A stretch of 24,304 bases of DNA, from the IMG/VR virus record IMGVR_UViG_3300023104_000017, positions 1-24,304 of that record; one strand, given 5' to 3'. Positions 15,361-22,477 of the stretch are shown here, piece by piece. Position 1 is the stretch's first letter, and each line of letters starts with the position of its first letter. The DNA is from a virus. The notes under the pieces were generated by a model. The model made no database searches. It had not been told where the DNA came from and saw only the letters and a program-made list of their open reading frames with translations. The translations under genes and the position numbers were made by a program.

Positions 15361-15383
15361 ATCATTTATTTTTACTTTCCACA

Positions 15384-15415
15384 AAAAAGTACACACTTTT
15401 TTATTAACAAACAAA
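15384..15415 (-). promoter_or_regulatory. Promoter of the minus-strand island
   Basis: On the minus strand TTTG (15415-15412) is followed after 20 bases by TACTTTTT (15391-15384), a match to TAnnTTTG except for the last base. Transcription would start near 15378, about 18 bases before the ATG at 15360. It lies back to back with a plus-strand -7 box at 15420-15427. Confidence 0.55.
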
Positions 15416-15419
15416 TAGT

Positions 15420-15427
15420 TATATTTG
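15420..15427 (+). promoter_or_regulatory. Plus-strand -7 box, divergent from the island promoter
   Basis: TATATTTG is a perfect TAnnTTTG. The upstream element at about 19 bases is only TTTT (15397-15400). It would drive the gene at 15501 with a leader of about 70 bases, restarting plus-strand transcription after the antisense unit. Confidence 0.5.
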
Positions 15428-15430
15428 GAT

Positions 15431-15517
15431 ATGATAGGATTAATAACAATAGCACCAACAGCAATAGTAGAATTTTATAAACTCATTAAAAACTATTTGA
15501 GTGGCAACAATATCTAA
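15431..15517 (+). CDS. Possible 28-aa leader peptide
   Basis: An ATG-initiated 28-codon frame with a hydrophobic first half (M-I-G-L-I-T-I-A-P-T-A-I-V) ends 17 bases inside the next gene, which starts with GTG. Its translation could deliver ribosomes to that GTG. If the -7 box at 15420-15427 is the only promoter, the ATG would lie at or before the transcript start, which argues against it. The evidence is only the open frame and the overlap. Confidence 0.25.
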   Translation: MIGLITIAPTAIVEFYKLIKNYLSGNNI

Positions 15518-15938
15518 ATATGCATCCAACTTCGCCAAAATAGACATACCCTCACAGTTGCCTATTATAATTCAGGAATTAGATCCCGAAGCCGTTGCAT
15601 ATAACCAACAACAGTTATACAGGTCATCTGTTGATAGGTTTGGTAAATCACTAAAAAAATATCAATCCCCATCTTACGCCATATACAAATACAGGCGTAA
15701 CCCGTTACCAGGATTAGGCAAACCAGATTTAAACTTAACAGGTACGTTATATCGGGGTATGTATTTAAAAGCAGATAGAAAATCTTTTTACTTAGGTTCA
15801 ATTGATAGCAAAGAGCCTAAAGTTGAGCGCAAATACGGTAAAGATATTTGGGGTTTGACACGTGAAAATAAAGCACGTTTAAGCAGGGATGTTAGACCGT
15901 TGTTAATGGGGTATATTAGGGGTGTCTTGCGTGCTTAA
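15501..15938 (+). CDS. Phage virion protein, gp10 / morphogenesis-like
   Basis: This 145-aa protein starts with GTG directly after an in-frame TGA, so no earlier start exists. It has an N-terminal helix (I-P-S-Q-L-P-I-I-I-Q-E-L), a basic middle (Y-R-R-N-P-L-P-G-L) and strands L-N-L-T-G-T-L-Y-R-G-M-Y and F-Y-L-G-S-I-D. Residues around W-G-L-T-R-E-N-K-A-R-L follow. The 'L..tG.L..s...' type pattern is common in HK97 gp10 and phage virion-morphogenesis proteins, which act in tail completion or at the neck. It lies in the interrupted tail region. The family is likely but not certain. Confidence 0.7.
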   Translation: MATISKYASNFAKIDIPSQLPIIIQELDPEAVAYNQQQLYRSSVDRFGKSLKKYQSPSYAIYKYRRNPLPGLGKPDLNLTGTLYRGMYLKADRKSFYLGSIDSKEPKVERKYGKDIWGLTRENKARLSRDVRPLLMGYIRGVLRA

Positions 15939-16004
15939 TGTTTGATCGGATAGGTACTAAGCGTCTAAATGTATAGTAAAATAATTTACAGTACAACAAA
16001 GATT

Positions 16005-16035
16005 TTTGTTTCATAATGTAAATGTAGTATATTTA
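16005..16035 (+). promoter_or_regulatory. Candidate promoter in the 15939-16098 gap
   Basis: TTTG (16005-16008) is followed after 19 bases by TATATTTA (16028-16035), one base off TAnnTTTG. No plus-strand gene follows closely. A hairpin at 16070-16100 does follow, so a short RNA of about 60 bases is possible. Otherwise this gap shows nothing coding. Confidence 0.35.
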
Positions 16036-16069
16036 TATCGTTTTCATAAAATTTGGGTTTATTTGATAT

Positions 16070-16100
16070 AGAAAGGGATTGCGCAAGGCAGTCCTTTTCT
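16070..16100. terminator. Hairpin terminator between convergent genes
   Basis: Bases 16070-16082 pair with 16088-16100 (13 pairs, two G-U) around the 5-base loop GCAAG. On the plus strand the stem ends in CCTTTTCT, and on the minus strand in CCCTTTCTATAT. It lies between the plus-strand gene ending at 15938 and the minus-strand gene ending at 16099. Confidence 0.7.
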
Positions 16101-16266
16101 AGTTAATATAGTTCTGAATAACTATAACCCAACCTAAAATCATTAATATAGCTGATACCGCGCGTATGCCCCAATGATAGGTAAATGTAGCATAGGCAAA
16201 AGGTAGTAATGTGATTATGGTAAATACAAAAGTACTTATCCATATAAATATTGGTATTATTTGCAT
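16099..16266 (-). CDS. 55-aa two-helix membrane protein
   Basis: Reading the minus strand from ATG at 16266 gives 55 codons of mostly hydrophobic residues. One membrane span is at about residues 3-26 (I-P-I-F-I-W-I-S-T-F-V-F...). A short T-Y-H-W-G-I-R loop follows, then a second span at about 35-51 (V-S-A-I-L-M-I-L-G-W-V-I-V-I). The stop is inside the terminator hairpin. It is divergent from the gene at 16333. The strong membrane pattern supports a real gene; the function is unknown. A longer open frame in another frame across the same bases has no such pattern. Confidence 0.7.
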   Translation of the reverse strand: MQIIPIFIWISTFVFTIITLLPFAYATFTYHWGIRAVSAILMILGWVIVIQNYIN

Positions 16267-16287
16267 GTTTGTTTAACGAATAATTTT

Positions 16288-16295
16288 TATATTTG
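16288..16295 (+). promoter_or_regulatory. -7 box for the 160-aa gene
   Basis: TATATTTG is a perfect TAnnTTTG. TTTG copies lie 16 bases (16268-16271) and 24 bases (16260-16263) upstream, neither ideal. The leader would be about 30 bases to the ATG at 16333. Confidence 0.5.
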
Positions 16296-16332
16296 TTTGT
16301 CGGTAATTCAGCCGATTGTAAAACTCTAAAAA

Positions 16333-16815
16333 ATGAAAAATCAAGAACTATTCGACAGGACTGTCGGAATTTTAGTAAAGGCTTATCAAAACGACACACT
16401 TCATCATTCAAATTGCTATGCTTGCGCAGTTGGAAATTTAGTATGTGCAAATATGGGCATGGGATATGAAAAAGATAAAAGTGGGGTGGTTAATATTAAA
16501 TGGAGTGGTTATGATAGAATTGCATCTTGGGTGAATGTTTTTTGCACAATAAGCAATGATGAACAAGATATTAACCCTTTTTCTTATCTTGGTAGAGCAA
16601 AGGAAGAAATAGACGCTACTGGCTATTCTTGGGAAGACTTAGCCAAAATAGAATATGCCTTTGAAACTGCACCATTTGGAAATAGCGATGATGATTTTAT
16701 GTTTAACGGTTTAATGAAAGTAGTAGATATATTAATGGAAATCCATGAAGCTAACAAAGCTGAAATAACAGCCGCAAAATCTTTATTTAAAAAAGAATTA
16801 ACCGAAGTAGGTTAA
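16333..16815 (+). CDS. Phage protein of unknown function with conserved-looking H-H-x-x-C-x-x-C
   Basis: This is a 160-aa acidic, soluble protein. Residues about 24-30 read H-H-S-N-C-Y-A-C, which could bind a metal. Further on are G-Y-S-W-E-D-L-A-K-I-E-Y-A-F-E and F-M-F-N-G-L-M-K-V-V-D-I-L. I believe I have seen similar proteins in Bacteroidota phages without an assigned role, but I cannot name a family. It has its own promoter and terminator, so it is an independent unit between tail genes, consistent with a moron. Confidence 0.7.
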   Translation: MKNQELFDRTVGILVKAYQNDTLHHSNCYACAVGNLVCANMGMGYEKDKSGVVNIKWSGYDRIASWVNVFCTISNDEQDINPFSYLGRAKEEIDATGYSWEDLAKIEYAFETAPFGNSDDDFMFNGLMKVVDILMEIHEANKAEITAAKSLFKKELTEVG

Positions 16816-16839
16816 TTAGAGTTATCCTACCACGTTAAT

Positions 16840-16870
16840 AAGCCTATTGCATTTGTGATAGGCTTTTTTT
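16840..16870 (+). terminator. Intrinsic terminator after the 160-aa gene
   Basis: AAGCCTAT (16840-16847) pairs with ATAGGCTT (16858-16865) around a 10-base loop, followed by a T run to 16870. The final T of the run is the first base of the next promoter's -7 box. Confidence 0.88.
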
Positions 16871-16877
16871 ATATTTG
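16847..16877 (+). promoter_or_regulatory. Promoter of the tape-measure operon, embedded in a terminator
   Basis: TATATTTG (16870-16877) is a perfect TAnnTTTG. A TTG at 16847-16849 followed by C stands 20 bases upstream as a partial -33 element, inside the terminator hairpin. Transcription would begin near 16884 and read into the tail genes. Confidence 0.5.
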
Positions 16878-16892
16878 ACTGCCGCTATTCGG

Positions 16893-16951
16893 GAGCATAG
16901 CACAATTGTAGCAACGTAGCTACAGGCATTTTACTCTAAACAGCTATGCTC
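16893..16951 (+). promoter_or_regulatory. Nested hairpin that covers a start codon
   Basis: GAGCATAGC (16893-16901) pairs perfectly with GCTATGCTC (16943-16951). Inside it TGTAGC (16907-16912) pairs with GCTACA (16919-16924). The right arm of the outer stem contains the ATG at 16946-16948. A 9-pair stem over the start codon could lower or time translation of the tail gene. Confidence 0.55.
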
Positions 16952-17497
16952 TACAACTCATGCACTAAAACTCCTATGCAAGTATTTATTGACGTTCAAG
17001 TCAGTAAGGATTTAGCGCATTTGGGTGATGGTGAGCCAGATGTTTTATTAGAAGCGTGGGAAAGCATCATTCAGGAATACCAAACTCTTACCAACGACAC
17101 ATCCTATAATTACTTGTTCGAGTTGCGCAAATCTATTGAATATTTAGATAAACGCTTGGTTATACTGCGCATATCATTAGACTATATGGAGAAACACAAC
17201 TCGAAATTAGTTGCTGATTGGATTGCGCAAGAATATGGTTACACAGGCGATGCAGTTTCAATATGGAACAGAGCCAAATCAGAAATGCACAAACTAAAAA
17301 TTAAAGAAGCCGAATTGGAAAAGCAACAAGCCGCAATCCCACAAACAGAACATAGCGCATTTGATTGGATAAAAAACATTGAGGTTTTATCCCAATTCAG
17401 GGGCTTTAAGTTTAATACCAAAGAGGAAACGGTAGCAGAATACATTGCACTATTAAATAACTTTAAAATAGCTAACACTCCAAAAAATGGCAGGTAA
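16946..17497 (+). CDS. Protein in the tail-assembly-chaperone position
   Basis: This 183-aa, largely helical protein is encoded directly before the tape measure, the slot of the tail assembly chaperone in long-tailed phages. The start M-L-Y and the following helix pattern (F-I-D-V-Q-V-S-K ... A-W-x-x-I-I-Q-E-Y) resemble hypothetical proteins at the same place in Bacteroidota phages. That is recall, not a search. ATG at 16976 is an alternative start that would escape the hairpin over 16946. It overlaps the tape measure by 11 bases. No classical gpG/gpGT-type second frame is present. Confidence 0.72.
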   Translation: MLYNSCTKTPMQVFIDVQVSKDLAHLGDGEPDVLLEAWESIIQEYQTLTNDTSYNYLFELRKSIEYLDKRLVILRISLDYMEKHNSKLVADWIAQEYGYTGDAVSIWNRAKSEMHKLKIKEAELEKQQAAIPQTEHSAFDWIKNIEVLSQFRGFKFNTKEETVAEYIALLNNFKIANTPKNGR

Positions 17498-20261
17498 TAA
17501 AGAATTAATAGATGAAATTGTTGACCCCATTGCGGTCAAACAGGTAGACGAACTAAAGGCGCACATATTAAGTTTAGAGGCATCATTTGTTACTGCGGCT
17601 AAACAGGCAGCAAATTTAAATGCAAAAGCGGCACAAACATCTGGTTTAAGTAAATTCAATGCGGCTGCCGACAAATCGGCTATTGCAACACAAAGATTGT
17701 TAAATCTTCAAACGCAAAGAGCCGTTGCCGAAGCTAAATTACAAGATGTAGAAGAAAGGCGCGCAGCAAGAAAAGAAGCTATTTATAATAAAGAAATTGC
17801 AGCAGCGGCTAAAATACAAGCGGCAGAAGATGCTAAAACAAAAACTATTATTTCAAATTCACAAGATGAAATTGATGCTTATGAGAAATCTCGTCAGGGT
17901 CAGGAAAATATAACAACTACAGTTAGCAAAAGAAATAAAATAGAAGCACAGGCTGCCAATGAAAGTGCAGCTAGAAGTGCAAAAACATTAAAACAACAAG
18001 CTGATCAGGCTAAAGAATATGTAAGAGCGCAAGGGTTAATTGAAGCCACTAAAACAAAATTAGAGCGTTATAAAATATTAGCCGAGGGCGCAACCAATCC
18101 TGAGCAACTACAAAAGTATAATAAAAAGATACAAGAAACTCAAACTGTAATTACCCAATTAAGCAACGTCGGAAAAGAGGGCTTTGATAGCTTAGGCAAC
18201 GCTGTTAAAAAGTCATCTAACTTATTTCAGACAATAGGACAAAAAGTTGTAACACTTGCAAGAATATTGCCAGGCATAGGCGTTGTTGGATTGATTGCTT
18301 TTGCTACAGAGCCGATATTAAATTATATATCTACTTTAGATATATTTAAAGGGAAAGTAAGTTCCGCTGCTGAAAATCTAAAAAATATTAATGACGTATT
18401 TACAACCGCCAATAAAGAAGCAGGGCAACAATCAACAAATTTAAAAATACTTTATCAAGCCACAACAGATGTAAACAATTCAATGAAAAGGCGTATTGAC
18501 GCAGCAAGGGAGTTGCAGCAAGAGTTCCCTACAACTTTTGGTTTGCAAACTAAAGAAAATATTATCAATGGTGAGGCATCTGGTATCTACAATCAATTAA
18601 CTGCTGATATTTTAACTAATGCAAGAGCAAAAGCGGCAGCGGCAAAGGTTTCTGATATTGCTGCAAAACAATTAGATGAAGATTTCCAGCAACAAAAAAT
18701 AAGAATTGCACAGCAAAACGAACTGATTAAAAGTAGAAAAACAGAAGCTAATGGCGGTTTTGATGTTGAAGGGGGTGGTATTTTAGCAGGAGAAAACGAA
18801 CGTAAAATAAAAGAGCGAGCTGATAATGCTATAAAATTAAGTAACATTCGTAAAAAATCACTAAAAGATCAGGCAGACTTTTTAATAAAATTTGTTGGTG
18901 GTAATAACAAAATTGCAGAGGCATTAGGAAATGGGGACGGCGGCAAAGCAGAGGAAGCAGCCGCTAAAAAAGCAGCCGCCGAAGCCAAAAAACGTGCAGA
19001 TGAAGCAAGCAAAGCCGAAGATGAGGCTCAAAAACGTGCTTTTGATGACAGGATTAGAGCATTACAAGCTGAAATAAAATTACAAGAGGAAGCCAATAAA
19101 GAGGAAGCCGACTTGCGTAAAAAGAGTTTAGATGATGCTACTAATTTTGAAAACGATGCCAATAATAAACGCCTGATATTAAATGATAAAATAGCCAATG
19201 AAGAATATGCTTTGTTACAGCAGCAATATAAAGATAGGCTAATATCAGAGCAGGAATTTCAACAAATCAAACAAGATATTGAGCGTGAAAGTGCGCTAAG
19301 GTCAATTGATAGTGCAATAGTAGAAGCCGAAAATCTTATTGAGATACAACGTTCATTTGGTAAAGATACTCAAGCCGAAGAAGATAAATTGGCCGCGTTA
19401 AAAATCAAACGTGGTAAATTAGTTTTAGATAATACTTTATCGGATATTGAAAAGGAAAAGGCTGCACGTAAATCGCTAAATGAACTAACTAAACAAGTTG
19501 AGCAGGAAGCATTTAATTTTATTGTAACCTTAGTTAACGCGGGTTTTGAAAACCGTAAAAACAAAATTCAAGATCAAATTAATCTTACCGACGAAAATGC
19601 AAAAGCTGAGATAGATGCTGTTAATCGCTCGTTACTTTCTACGTCTGATAAAGCAGATAAGGTAAAACTTATCGAAGCCCAAGCAGACGCACAAAAAAAA
19701 CAATTACAGCGTGAACAGAAGCGCGTAGATCAGGAAAAAGCAAAGTTTGATAAAGCTGTTTCAATAGCACGAATAATAGAGGCGACTGCAATTGCTGAAA
19801 TACAGGCGTTATCCTATTTATCAAACCCCATTACAGCACCATTATATCCAGGAATTGCGGGGTTGATAGCTGCGTTGGGTGCTATACAATTAGCCACCGT
19901 ATTAGCTACACCAATACCAGCCTACGAAAAAGGTACAAGAAACGCTAAGGGTGGTACTTCATTAGTAGGTGAAAAAGGTGCAGAGTATGTTATTACGCCA
20001 CAGGGGGCAACGTTCTTAACTCCTAACAAGCCTACGTTAATGGATATACCCAAAGGTTCAACAGTTATTCCCCACTTGCAAACTGCGCGCATGATGGATG
20101 TGCAAAAATATGCAGGTGGTCAGGCTGTTGATATGAGTGAAGTGGTTAGGGCTATTGAACGCAACAGACCAGTTAAGAGTAAAACGGTAATAAATGGATG
20201 GTTGCAAGAAAGCAGGGCATCATCAGCTAATCAGAAAAGACGTAACGATTATTTCAACTAA
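17487..20261 (+). CDS. Tail tape measure protein
   Basis: This is a 924-aa protein that sets tail length and is ejected toward the cell membrane with the DNA. Residues about 1-245 and 480-750 are alanine-, lysine- and glutamine-rich coiled coil. A hydrophobic span lies near 250-280 (I-L-P-G-I-G-V-V-G-L-I-A-F-A) and another near 770-810 (I-T-A-P-L-Y-P-G-I-A-G-L-I-A-A-L-G). The C-terminus holds the familiar K-G-G-T-S-L-V-G-E-K-G-A-E motif (V827-E833) and P-K-G-S-T-V-I-P. It starts within the preceding gene and ends one base into the next ATG. The motif recurs in the antisense gene at 14807-15178. Confidence 0.93.
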   Translation: MAGNKELIDEIVDPIAVKQVDELKAHILSLEASFVTAAKQAANLNAKAAQTSGLSKFNAAADKSAIATQRLLNLQTQRAVAEAKLQDVEERRAARKEAIYNKEIAAAAKIQAAEDAKTKTIISNSQDEIDAYEKSRQGQENITTTVSKRNKIEAQAANESAARSAKTLKQQADQAKEYVRAQGLIEATKTKLERYKILAEGATNPEQLQKYNKKIQETQTVITQLSNVGKEGFDSLGNAVKKSSNLFQTIGQKVVTLARILPGIGVVGLIAFATEPILNYISTLDIFKGKVSSAAENLKNINDVFTTANKEAGQQSTNLKILYQATTDVNNSMKRRIDAARELQQEFPTTFGLQTKENIINGEASGIYNQLTADILTNARAKAAAAKVSDIAAKQLDEDFQQQKIRIAQQNELIKSRKTEANGGFDVEGGGILAGENERKIKERADNAIKLSNIRKKSLKDQADFLIKFVGGNNKIAEALGNGDGGKAEEAAAKKAAAEAKKRADEASKAEDEAQKRAFDDRIRALQAEIKLQEEANKEEADLRKKSLDDATNFENDANNKRLILNDKIANEEYALLQQQYKDRLISEQEFQQIKQDIERESALRSIDSAIVEAENLIEIQRSFGKDTQAEEDKLAALKIKRGKLVLDNTLSDIEKEKAARKSLNELTKQVEQEAFNFIVTLVNAGFENRKNKIQDQINLTDENAKAEIDAVNRSLLSTSDKADKVKLIEAQADAQKKQLQREQKRVDQEKAKFDKAVSIARIIEATAIAEIQALSYLSNPITAPLYPGIAGLIAALGAIQLATVLATPIPAYEKGTRNAKGGTSLVGEKGAEYVITPQGATFLTPNKPTLMDIPKGSTVIPHLQTARMMDVQKYAGGQAVDMSEVVRAIERNRPVKSKTVINGWLQESRASSANQKRRNDYFN

Positions 20262-22468
20262 TGGCAACCGAAGATAAAATTGATCCGCATAGGTTTAAGT
20301 ATACGTTAGACATTCGGGGCGTACAGCAAGAGGAAATTGACAATGCGCCCGATGGATGGTTGGATACTACCATTACTTATAAACGTAGTGCGTTATACAA
20401 TGGCTTGTTACGTAGCTTAACATTGCCTATGCGCTTTACGTTAAAGGCAGCTTATTTGTTGCGTAAAGAGTTTTATAAGTATGGTATTTTAGCACGTGTT
20501 TATTTAGCAATAACATTTTGGCGCAAACCATATATTTATGAGCCGTTATACAATGCTAAATTAGATTTTGGAAAGACAAAAGATAGTGAAAATCATTTTG
20601 AGATTGATGCTATACAAAACGACTTCTCTATTCAGTTAGATGCTTATGATGATGTAGATTTTGCCATACCTTTAGAAAGTGGTGCCGTAACTGTAACGTT
20701 GCCAGCGCTAAAACTCAAAGAGCAGCCACAATTTATATTCTTACCGTCATCTGATTTCAGGTCAGATGCTTACCCCGCTTTGCAATTAATAAATTATCAA
20801 CCTAATTCTGTCAATGCAAGTGTTAAGAACGCAGGTTTTTATGCGGATAGCTTCCCTAATTGGGACACAGGCAATGATAACTATTTTTATAAAGCAACTA
20901 CGGACACCATTGTTAATATCAAAGGACATTTAGAGGGTATTGTTTTTGCACTAAATACACCGCGTAATTATACCATAGGAATTTACAAATCAGGCGCAGG
21001 GTTAATTAAAACGTTGTATTCCGTTAATCTACCCAATGCTACACCTCAGGGATTTAACTTTGATTGGGATTTTAGCGTTTCATTATTAGCCGATGAGCGT
21101 TTATTTTTATATTGGGATCATGTTGGTAGTAACATTAGTACCGATAACGGTTTTGCAGTGGGCAAAGGTAACATGGATTTATCTTATCAAACCATAAGTC
21201 CTGAAAGCCAGTGTAAGGCATATCGGGTTTACGATGTTTATACCAAGCTATTGCAGTTGATGAATACCACATCGCCAAATGTACCAAATCAGCCCGTCCC
21301 TAATCAATCCTTTTTGTTGCAGAATACATGGAAAGATTTGGTTATTACTTGTTCTGATAGCATCCGTCCCGACATAACAGGTACTATATTTCAAGCTGGC
21401 GATACCCTACAGGCTGGTGCAACTTACTTAGTAAAAGGCGGGGCAGTAACTTATAATTCTATATTGTATGTCATTGGGGCAACATTTAATTATAAAATAG
21501 GACAAGACACATTTACCACTATTGCAGACGGGTTTGTTGAGCAAGTAAAATCTACACCATCTTTAATCATATCGTTTAAAACATTTTATGCGGCTATGCG
21601 TGCTTTGCAAGGCGGTAATATTGGTTTTGGGCAGGATATGGGATTGTCGTGCATGGAAACTATGGCTTATTTTTTCAGGGCGGGTATAGGTCAGCTTAAC
21701 TTAGGTACGATTAACCAGTTTGAATTATCGCCCGCTATTGAATTAATGGCTAATAGTATAAAGGTGGGCTATAAAGATCAGCAATTTGATAAGATTAACG
21801 GCACCCAAGAGGTTAACAGCACGCAGCAATATATAACCGATTTGTTATCCCCTAAAAAAGAATTAGATTTAGTTAGTCCTATTAATGGTGCGCCATATTT
21901 TATTGAGCAAGTTAGGATAACACCATTAGACAGTGCGGCATCCAGGTCGGATAATGATTTGCATTTTATATACTTAAAACCAACGCCAGAGGGCGATGGT
22001 AGTTATAAACCCTTACAAATGGATGCCTTGCTATCATATAGCGGGATAGACGATGTTAATTATTATAATTGGTATATTACACCTAAAAGAAATTTATTGC
22101 GTGGTGGGGCTTATTTAGCCTCTATATTTGATAAGATGGATGGCTATACTATACGCATGGCAAGCGGGTTAAAGAATACAGCTTTGATTACAACGGATAG
22201 CAATGGTTTAAGGGTTGCCGAAAGTGCAAACATACCTATATCAAATTTACCTGCTAAGATATTCCAACCTTACTACGTTTCAGTTTTAGCTGGTTTGGAG
22301 TTGTATAAGTTGTTAGATGTGCCCTATGGTGATATAAAATTTACTTATAACGATGTTGAATATAAAGGTTTTGTTGATGAAATTGGCATAGATGTAGGCG
22401 AAAATTCAGCGCAAACCTATAAATTGCTGCTTACACCCGATAATAATTTATTAAATTTAGTACATTAG
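20261..22468 (+). CDS. Large distal-tail / tail-tip protein
   Basis: This 735-aa beta-rich protein directly follows the tape measure, the slot of distal tail protein and tail-tip hub. The first 160 residues look like a separate N-terminal domain (F-K-Y-T-L-D-I-R-G). Residues about 190-310 read as a beta-sandwich insert (I-V-F-A-L-N-T-P-R-N-Y-T-I-G-I-Y). The last 300 or so may form the hub part that ends in Y-K-L-L-L-T-P-D-N-N-L. No enzyme motif is visible. Its start codon overlaps the tape-measure stop (TAATG). Confidence 0.75.
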   Translation: MATEDKIDPHRFKYTLDIRGVQQEEIDNAPDGWLDTTITYKRSALYNGLLRSLTLPMRFTLKAAYLLRKEFYKYGILARVYLAITFWRKPYIYEPLYNAKLDFGKTKDSENHFEIDAIQNDFSIQLDAYDDVDFAIPLESGAVTVTLPALKLKEQPQFIFLPSSDFRSDAYPALQLINYQPNSVNASVKNAGFYADSFPNWDTGNDNYFYKATTDTIVNIKGHLEGIVFALNTPRNYTIGIYKSGAGLIKTLYSVNLPNATPQGFNFDWDFSVSLLADERLFLYWDHVGSNISTDNGFAVGKGNMDLSYQTISPESQCKAYRVYDVYTKLLQLMNTTSPNVPNQPVPNQSFLLQNTWKDLVITCSDSIRPDITGTIFQAGDTLQAGATYLVKGGAVTYNSILYVIGATFNYKIGQDTFTTIADGFVEQVKSTPSLIISFKTFYAAMRALQGGNIGFGQDMGLSCMETMAYFFRAGIGQLNLGTINQFELSPAIELMANSIKVGYKDQQFDKINGTQEVNSTQQYITDLLSPKKELDLVSPINGAPYFIEQVRITPLDSAASRSDNDLHFIYLKPTPEGDGSYKPLQMDALLSYSGIDDVNYYNWYITPKRNLLRGGAYLASIFDKMDGYTIRMASGLKNTALITTDSNGLRVAESANIPISNLPAKIFQPYYVSVLAGLELYKLLDVPYGDIKFTYNDVEYKGFVDEIGIDVGENSAQTYKLLLTPDNNLLNLVH

Positions 22469-22477
22469 TAGAAAATT

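Noticed and set aside
15361-15414. N-terminal extension of the 61-aa membrane protein
   Set aside because: The extra 18 codons lie on the -7 and -33 elements of its promoter; ATG at 15360 fits the predicted transcript start.
16103-16450. 115-codon minus-strand frame
   Set aside because: It runs antisense through the convincing 160-aa gene and lies in a different frame from the 55-aa membrane gene, and has no coherent protein pattern.
17482-17488. Slippery A-AAA-AAT for programmed -1 frameshifting before the tape measure
   Set aside because: A -1 shift reads only six further codons (W-Q-V-I-K-N) before a stop, and the tape measure is in the +1 frame; there is no room for a lambda G-T type extension.
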